43,620 bases of DNA from Amycolatopsis thailandensis (GTDB lineage: Bacteria > Actinomycetota > Actinomycetes > Mycobacteriales > Pseudonocardiaceae), in the NCBI RefSeq assembly GCF_002234405.1, contig NZ_NMQT01000119.1, forward strand, positions 1-43,620. The letters are read 5' to 3'. Positions 38,421 through 43,620 of this stretch are shown piece by piece. Under the pieces are notes generated by a model. That model was given only the letters and a program-made list of their open reading frames with translations. It searched no databases and was not told the origin of the DNA. Made by a program: the position numbers and the translations under genes. How positions within the stretch are numbered: the stretch's first letter is position 1; each line of letters opens with the position of its first letter.

Positions 38421-39206
38421 CTACTTCTGGCCGATGATCTTGTCGAAGAGGACCGACGGCTTGCCAGGGCCGCAGTCGGACCCGAAGGCGACGATGCGGA
38501 ACTGGGCGAGCTTGCCTGTGGTGTAGATCACCATCACGCCGTCCTTGCCCGCGACGTTCACCGGCCGGATGCCCTCCGGCCGCACGTCAGGGTCCAGTCC
38601 GGCGGCCTCGACGCAGGCGTCCAGCTTCTCTTCGGTCTTCAACGAGCCGAAGTCGCGGACGCCGAGCGCCTTGCCGAGGAGCGCTTCCGCCCCGTTGCCG
38701 TCACCGCCGACCGAAGGGCCGGTGGGGGCGGGCGGAGGCTGCGCGACGCCGCCCGGCGTCGTCTGCTGGGTGGTGGGCACGACGATCGCGACGGCGGCGA
38801 TGGCCGCCGCGGCCACGGTCGCTATCCCGGCGCCCCAGCCGATCCGCTTGTTCCGCCGCCGCCGTGCGGCCGCGAGGTCCACCACCGGGGCGACCTGCGC
38901 CTGCTGCCCTTGAGGTGCGCCCTGAAAGGCAGGCGACGTCCGCATCTCGGCGGCCAGTGCCGCGTCGATCCGCGCCGCGTACTCCGCCGGCATGGGTGCG
39001 ACAGGCTCGTTCGCGAGTGACGCGAGGTCGGCCGTGGTCGCTTCGAGTGCTTCGATGATCGCCAGTGCTTCGGGGTCGGCGTTCACCAGCGGCCACAGTT
39101 CGGCCGCCTCCCGCTCGTCCAGTACACCTGCGTGCAGGTCGGCGAGCACATCGACAGACCACGGCGGACCGACGGTCCCGCCGATCCCCCTGCTCTCGTC
39201 TGTCAT
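38421..39206 (-). CDS. Anti-sigma factor for SigM (single-pass membrane protein)
   Basis: 261 residues. The cytosolic N-terminal part (WSVDVLADLHAGVLDEREAAELWPLV...) has the helical look of an anti-sigma domain. The basic stretch RRRRNKR leads into one membrane helix (IGWGAGIATVAAAAIAAVAIVV, about residues 123-144). The extracytoplasmic part has a Pro-rich linker and a folded domain (EEKLDACVEAAGLDPDV...IVAFGSDCGPGKPSVLFDK) with two Cys that could form a disulfide. The start overlaps the sigM stop by four bases, the usual sign of a cognate pair (Rv3912/RsmA position). It probably holds SigM inactive at the membrane until an envelope signal arrives. Confidence 0.85.
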   Translation of the reverse strand: MTDESRGIGGTVGPPWSVDVLADLHAGVLDEREAAELWPLVNADPEALAIIEALEATTADLASLANEPVAPMPAEYAARIDAALAAEMRTSPAFQGAPQGQQAQVAPVVDLAAARRRRNKRIGWGAGIATVAAAAIAAVAIVVPTTQQTTPGGVAQPPPAPTGPSVGGDGNGAEALLGKALGVRDFGSLKTEEKLDACVEAAGLDPDVRPEGIRPVNVAGKDGVMVIYTTGKLAQFRIVAFGSDCGPGKPSVLFDKIIGQK

Positions 39207-39862
39207 CTTCCCTCCCCGTCACCCGGCGTGCCCTGAGGACGCCTGGCACCCCGTTCCGGGGTAGCGCGCTCTCGTTTGCTTTCGTGAGTTGGGACGTTCG
39301 CAATCGCATCGGGGTTCCGCAGATGTCCGAGAACCTTCGCGAGCTTTCCGCGGCCTCGGGCACACCTGCTCTTCACCGTGCCCTCGGCGATGCCGAGCAT
39401 CTTCGCCGTCTCGGCGACGGAGTATCCCTCGACGTCGACCAACACGATCGGGGCACGTTGCTCTTCGGGAAGCTGGTCGAGGGCTTCCTTGACCACGAGG
39501 CTCGTCTCGCGCTCGGACATCGAGTCGCGCGGCGAGGCGGGTTCGTTGAACTGCCCGGTCTCGGGCAGCGGAACGGTCGGTCTGGCCTTGCCCCGCCGGA
39601 TGCGGTCGAGGCACGCGTTCACGACGATGCGGTGCAACCACGTCGTGACCTGCGATTCGGCTCGGAAATTGCCCGCTGCTCGGAACGCGGAGATGAAGGC
39701 GTCCTGCAGGGCGTCCGCGGCTTCTTCCGGATCCCGCACGGTGCGCAGGGCCACCGCCCACATGCGGTCTCGATGTCGCTGGACCAGTTCACTGAACGCG
39801 TGCGGGTCACCGGCGGCATGCGCCGCTATGAGATCCGCGTCCGTTGGAGCTGCAGCTGTCAC
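39203..39862 (-). CDS. sigM: ECF RNA polymerase sigma factor SigM
   Basis: 219 residues from a GTG at 39862. Region 2: DPHAFSELVQRHRDRMWAVALRTVRDPEEAADALQDAFISAFR, and RAESQVTTWLHRIVVNACLDRIRR. Region 4: ALDQLPEEQRAPIVLVDVEGYSVAETAKMLGIAEGTVKSRCARGRGKLAKVL. A polar tail of about 35 residues follows. The gene order murJ-pseudokinase-sigM-anti-sigma-trxB matches mycobacterial SigM (Rv3911), an ECF factor linked to envelope and ESX-related functions. Only 31 bases separate it from the upstream pseudokinase gene, so it may be read with murJ. No clear ECF promoter was identified in that gap. Confidence 0.93.
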   Translation of the reverse strand: MTAAAPTDADLIAAHAAGDPHAFSELVQRHRDRMWAVALRTVRDPEEAADALQDAFISAFRAAGNFRAESQVTTWLHRIVVNACLDRIRRGKARPTVPLPETGQFNEPASPRDSMSERETSLVVKEALDQLPEEQRAPIVLVDVEGYSVAETAKMLGIAEGTVKSRCARGRGKLAKVLGHLRNPDAIANVPTHESKRERATPERGARRPQGTPGDGEGR

Positions 39863-39893
39863 CCGGGAGAGCCTACTGACCCGGTGTTCGGCG

Positions 39894-41498
39894 TCACCCC
39901 GCAGGCAGGAACGTCAGCTCTTTGAGTTCGGTGACGAACTTGCCGTCGCCATCTTCACCCAGCTGAGTGATCCAGACGATGAAGTACTGACCCTGCTGCG
40001 GCTGCTGCAACGCGATGGTCGATTCACCCGCCGCGAGGTCCCCGCTGCCGACGACCTTCGTCTCGTCGAGCTTCGGGTTCTTCTTGTCGGCGGAGCGGAT
40101 CTCGACCTTCGAGCCGGGGCTGCCCGCGTCGATCTTGACCTGGCTGAGGTTGATCGGGTCCTTGAAGGTCACGACCAGCCCGACACCGTTCTTGAGGACC
40201 GGGAACTGCTCGTCGTAGTCGTCGGTCTTCCACACGGTGCCCGGGTCGCCGTCCGTGGCGTTCTTGGCGCGGCCGGGGCTGTCGCCCTTGCTGCCCGGGT
40301 TGAACACGGCGACGGCCGACGGCTTCACCGCTGCCCCCACGGTGGGACCCGGCGGCGGCTGCTGCGCGGGCGGGGGCTGTTCGCCCGACGGCGGCGGAGC
40401 GGTCGAAGACGACGACGCGGCGACGTTCAAGTTCGGACCGCTGGACTTCGATTCGCCCTGGAACAGGTTGATCAGCATCATCCCGCCCCAGGCGAGGATG
40501 ACCACGGTCGCGACGACCAGCACGGTCACGCCGAACGCCAGCTTCTTGCGCCGCGCGACGTCCTTGACCGGCTTCTTCGTCGTCCAGACCGTGCCGTCCG
40601 GTTCGGCGACGGCCTCTTCCTCGCCGACGGCCTTGATCAGCTGGGTGCGTTCCTCGGCTTCGGCGGCCTGGTCCAGCACGCGCAGGATGGCCGCGCTGGT
40701 GCGGATGCCGCCGTGGCCGCCGTCCTCGATGGTGCGGACGGCGAGCGAGGACAGCTCGACCGGCACCGTCGGGACCAGTGAACGCGGCGGGATGACCCGT
40801 CCGGTCGGCGCGTGCGGCGCCGCCGGGATCGCGGCCGGACCGCCGGGCAGGGCCCAGCGACCGGTCAGCAGCAGGTACAGGACCGCGCCGAGCGCCTTGA
40901 CGTCGTCGCGAAGGGTGGCTTCGGGCAACGGGCCCGGGAACGCGAGCTTCAGCGCGCCGTCCGGGGTGAGCCGCAGGCGCTGCGGATGGTCGAGGCCGAG
41001 GACGAGACCGTTCTGGTGGGCGTGATCGACGGCTTCCGCCAGTGCCTGCACCATCCTGGCCGCCGCGGCCGGCGCCACCGGGCGCTGCGCCACCAGGTCG
41101 ACCAGGTCGCTGCCCTTGGTCCATTCCGCCACGACGACACCGAGCAGACCTTCGCTCGAGGTGACGCCGCTGCCGAGGCTCAGCACGTCGAGGACGCGCG
41201 CGACCCCGCCGTGGCCGAACTTCGAGGCGTGCGCGGCACGCTCCAGCGTCCGGCGCGCGAGCCTCGCGGCCTCCGCGTCCGCGGGGTCGCCGACCAGCAG
41301 CGTCAGCGCCACGTCCCGCTTCAGCTGCCCGTCACGGGCGCGCCAAAGATGCGCCGCCGCCCGCTCGTCCACCCCGAACTGTGCGAGCAGGCGATACCGG
41401 CCGTCACCGACGACCCGGCCAGGGGCCAGCGACCCGCCTTGGGCACGAACGCCCACCTGGCTCGCCTCCCCTGCCTGTTCGCTCCGTCTCGTATCCAC
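39894..41498 (-). CDS. Membrane-anchored pseudokinase (MviN/MurJ-associated), with C-terminal beta-sandwich-like domain
   Basis: 534 residues. Residues about 33-285 follow the protein-kinase fold but lack catalysis: the VAxK lysine is Thr66 (VALTLL), HRDxKPxN is degraded to LGLDHPQR (Asp to Leu169, Lys to His171, Asn to Arg174), and DFG is AFP (186-188). A membrane helix lies at about 320-345 (LAFGVTVLVVATVVILAWGGMMLINLF). A Pro-rich linker and an extracellular domain follow (AVFNPGSKGDSPGRAKNATDGDPGTVWKT...), resembling discoidin/F5-8-type folds. In M. tuberculosis these parts are fused to MurJ (Rv3910), where phosphorylation recruits FhaA. Here they form a separate protein 78 bases downstream of murJ. 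Confidence 0.85.
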   Translation of the reverse strand: MDTRRSEQAGEASQVGVRAQGGSLAPGRVVGDGRYRLLAQFGVDERAAAHLWRARDGQLKRDVALTLLVGDPADAEAARLARRTLERAAHASKFGHGGVARVLDVLSLGSGVTSSEGLLGVVVAEWTKGSDLVDLVAQRPVAPAAAARMVQALAEAVDHAHQNGLVLGLDHPQRLRLTPDGALKLAFPGPLPEATLRDDVKALGAVLYLLLTGRWALPGGPAAIPAAPHAPTGRVIPPRSLVPTVPVELSSLAVRTIEDGGHGGIRTSAAILRVLDQAAEAEERTQLIKAVGEEEAVAEPDGTVWTTKKPVKDVARRKKLAFGVTVLVVATVVILAWGGMMLINLFQGESKSSGPNLNVAASSSSTAPPPSGEQPPPAQQPPPGPTVGAAVKPSAVAVFNPGSKGDSPGRAKNATDGDPGTVWKTDDYDEQFPVLKNGVGLVVTFKDPINLSQVKIDAGSPGSKVEIRSADKKNPKLDETKVVGSGDLAAGESTIALQQPQQGQYFIVWITQLGEDGDGKFVTELKELTFLPAG

Positions 41499-41576
41499 CG
41501 CACTCTCCCGCGTAGCTCCCGCCCCGAGGGTACCCAGAATACGACCCGTGAACGCGCGCCATCCGTGCGTGAATCG

Positions 41577-43620
41577 TTATCGCCGCTTGATCAACCGGGT
41601 GATCCTCGCCGTGGCGGGCTTCAATTCCTCGACCTTCAGGGCCATGAGCACGCCGAACGACACCACGATCCCGACGATGGTTTGCAGCAGAAGTTTCACC
41701 CAGGCATGGAAAGTAGGCCCGAACGAGTCAGGCACGACCTGCCCGGCGAGCCACGCCGCGCCGACCCCGAGCACGCTCGCGACGACCGTGAAGAGGATCA
41801 CCCCGAGAACCCGCTTGCTCCGCAGGTTTCCGAGCGTCACCCACAGCCAGACCTGACCGAGGATCGCGCCGACGACGAACGTGAGGCCGTTGACCATCAT
41901 CACGCCGAGCACGATGTTGTCCGGCGACAGCAGCGCCGGGCACAGGTACAGCAGCGGCACCTTGACCACGGTCATCACGATCATGATCAGCACCGGCGTC
42001 CGCGCGTCCTTCATCGCGTAGAACACCCGCATCTGGAGCATGACCAGCGCGTACGGCAGCAGCGCGAACGCCGAGATGGCCAGCGCCTCGCCCAGCCGCG
42101 TCGCGTCCTCGATCCTGCCCTTGCCCAAGGTGAACAGGGCGATACCGACCGAACCGCCCACCACGGTCATCACCGCGGAGATCGGCAGCAGCGTCACCGT
42201 CGAGATCCGGGAGGCGTACGAGAGGTCGCCGATCAGCTTCTTGTGGTCGCCGTCCGCGGCCGCGCGGCTCATCCTCGGCATGATCGCGGTCAGCAGCGAC
42301 ACGCCGATGACGCCGTACGGCAGCTGGAAGAGCAGCCACGCGTTGCTGTACGCGGTCACACCGCCTTCCGAACCGCTGGTCAGCACGCGGGTCGTGATCG
42401 TGTAGCCCACCTGGCTGACCGCGACGTAGCCGACGGTCCACAGCGCGAGCCCGCCGAACTCCTTCATGCGCTTGTCGATGCCCCAGCGCCACTTGGGCTT
42501 GAACCCCGACCGCAGCAGCGGCGGGATCAGCAGCACGGACTGCGCCACGATGCCCGCTGTCACGCCGAGGCCCAGCGTGAGTACCTTCGGGTCGGTGATC
42601 GACACCGGATTCGTGGAGATGTCCCCCGGCATGATCCACACCACGAGGATCGTGAAGATGACGACCAGGTTGTTGATCACCGGCGCCCAGGCCGTCGGGC
42701 CGAAGATGTGCTTCGCGTTCAGGATCGCCGAGAGCAGGGCGAACACGCCGTAGAAGAAGATCTGCGGCAGCAGCAGGTACGCGAAAGCGGTGACCAGGTC
42801 AGGGTTCGCCTGCCCCTTGTCGTCGACGTAGAGCTTGGTGATCAGCGGCGCGGCGAAGACCGCGATCGCCGTCCCGACGACGAGCAGTGTGCCCGCCACC
42901 GTCACCAGCCGCTGGGTGTAGGCCTCGCCGCCGTCCTTGTCGTCCTGCGACCGCACGAGCAGCGGCACCACCAGGCTGGACAGCACGCCGCCCATCAGCA
43001 GTTCGAAGATGATGTTCGGCATCGTGTTGGCGACGTTGAACGAGTCGTTCTCGACCTTGGCGCCGATGGCCGCGACCAGCAGCAGCTTCCACGCGAAACC
43101 GGTGATGCGGCTGATCAGCGACGCGATCGCCATCCGGCCGCTGGATTTGGCGATGGACGGCGCCTGCGCCGGGGCGGCGACCTCTTGTTCGCCGGTCTCC
43201 CCCGGCCGCGGTTTGACCAGCGGCGCGTCCTTGATCGCAGGCATGACCTGCGTGGCGAGCTGGTCGTACGGGCGGAGGACGTCGGGGTCGGCGACCGGCC
43301 AGCGCGAGCCCATCGGGACGCCGGGGGTGCGCGGGATGAACCGCGTCGCGTCGGGTTCGTCGCGCCGGTCGACCTGCCACGGGCGGACCGGTGGCGGCTG
43401 GCGGCGCCCACGATGCGGCGGGGGCGGCGTCTGGTGAGGAGCCTGATGCGGCCCCTGCGGCGGCGGCCCCGAAGGGCGGCGCGGAGCAGGATTCTGGGTC
43501 GGCTGCGGCAGCGGCGGGCCCTGCTGCTGCGGTGGCGGAACCTGCTGACGACGGGTCGGCGGTGGCGCGTTCCGCGGCGGTGCCTGGTTCTGGGGCGGCC
43601 TCAGCCGCCGTGTCTCGTCG
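41577..43620 (-). CDS. murJ: Lipid II flippase MurJ (MviN), 5' partial, with long proline-rich N-terminus
   Basis: The frame is open to the window edge, so the start is outside; an internal ATG at 43313 should not be taken as the start. The visible N-terminal about 170 residues are a Pro/Gln/Arg-rich cytoplasmic extension (PPQNQAPPRN..., QVPPPQQQGPP) leading to DATRFIPRTPGV. The MurJ fold follows: SGRMAIASLISRITGFAWKLLL, SFNVANTMPNIIFELLMGGVLSSLVVPLL, LLLPQIFFYGVFALLSAILNA and later segments, 14 or so helices, ending RITRLIKRR. MurJ flips lipid II across the membrane for peptidoglycan synthesis. It is followed by the pseudokinase, sigM and anti-sigma genes in one direction. Confidence 0.95.
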   Translation of the reverse strand, partial: DETRRLRPPQNQAPPRNAPPPTRRQQVPPPQQQGPPLPQPTQNPAPRRPSGPPPQGPHQAPHQTPPPPHRGRRQPPPVRPWQVDRRDEPDATRFIPRTPGVPMGSRWPVADPDVLRPYDQLATQVMPAIKDAPLVKPRPGETGEQEVAAPAQAPSIAKSSGRMAIASLISRITGFAWKLLLVAAIGAKVENDSFNVANTMPNIIFELLMGGVLSSLVVPLLVRSQDDKDGGEAYTQRLVTVAGTLLVVGTAIAVFAAPLITKLYVDDKGQANPDLVTAFAYLLLPQIFFYGVFALLSAILNAKHIFGPTAWAPVINNLVVIFTILVVWIMPGDISTNPVSITDPKVLTLGLGVTAGIVAQSVLLIPPLLRSGFKPKWRWGIDKRMKEFGGLALWTVGYVAVSQVGYTITTRVLTSGSEGGVTAYSNAWLLFQLPYGVIGVSLLTAIMPRMSRAAADGDHKKLIGDLSYASRISTVTLLPISAVMTVVGGSVGIALFTLGKGRIEDATRLGEALAISAFALLPYALVMLQMRVFYAMKDARTPVLIMIVMTVVKVPLLYLCPALLSPDNIVLGVMMVNGLTFVVGAILGQVWLWVTLGNLRSKRVLGVILFTVVASVLGVGAAWLAGQVVPDSFGPTFHAWVKLLLQTIVGIVVSFGVLMALKVEELKPATARITRLIKRR

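Overview
The window is a high-GC actinobacterial chromosome segment centred on the replication origin. Gene order matches the mycobacterial/streptomycete origin neighbourhood: murJ - pseudokinase - sigM - anti-sigma - trxB - trxA - cwlM ... parB - parA - rsmG - khpB - yidC - yidD - rnpA - rpmH - dnaA - oriC - dnaN - gnd - recF - dciA - gyrB - gyrA - DUF3566 - tRNA-Ile - tRNA-Ala. Protein style, the short 6-phosphogluconate dehydrogenase between dnaN and recF, and intergenic hairpins built on GCAATGAA/TTCATTGC suggest Pseudonocardiaceae, most likely Amycolatopsis or a close relative. This is inferred from memory, not from a search.

Layout. 1-5.9 kb is accessory: a truncated proline-rich protein, a PdxH-family oxidase, a secreted M14 metallocarboxypeptidase, a winged-helix protein, an AraC regulator, an ADP-ribosylglycohydrolase and a gene-remnant scar. 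5.9-9.2 kb holds a MerR regulator with a palindrome at its promoter, convergent with a tightly overlapping operon (amidase, 55-aa protein, MFS exporter). 9.2-11.7 kb holds a small ESX/WXG100-like operon (EspC-like, WxG-like, YbaB-like) and a frameshifted membrane-protein gene. 11.7-12.5 kb holds tRNA-Ala, DLW-39, a hairpin repeat and tRNA-Ile, with terminators. 12.5-25 kb is the replication block (DUF3566, gyrA, gyrB, dciA, recF, gnd, dnaN, oriC, dnaA), all on the minus strand. 25.3-32 kb, on the plus strand, carries rpmH, rnpA, yidD, yidC, khpB, rsmG, parA, parB, a HAD phosphatase and an unknown 124-aa gene. 32-34.3 kb holds a D-Ala-D-Ala-ligase-like protein and an aminotransferase. 34.5-35.5 kb holds a GNAT acetyltransferase and a non-coding region with repeats and DnaA boxes. 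35.5-43.6 kb, on the minus strand, is the cell-envelope and redox block: cwlM, trxA, trxB, anti-sigma factor, sigM, a pseudokinase and murJ, whose proline-rich N-terminus runs off the window.

How the parts work together. DnaA binds the box arrays between dnaA and dnaN. A DnaA-trio-like stretch next to two abutting boxes and an AT-rich tract is the likely opening site. DciA (helicase loading), the beta clamp, RecF and gyrase are encoded alongside. ParA/ParB act on parS palindromes clustered around rsmG. MurJ, the pseudokinase, CwlM and SigM tie lipid II flipping and peptidoglycan control to an ECF stress response. trxBA has a SigR/SigH-type promoter.

No transposon, prophage or CRISPR array was seen. 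The most noteworthy items are the DnaA-box clusters outside oriC (in the 5' end of dciA and at 35.3 kb), the DnaA-trio element, a Ddl-like protein lacking a metal-ligand glutamate, a pseudokinase separate from MurJ, and a GatC/AtzG-like 55-aa partner of an amidase.
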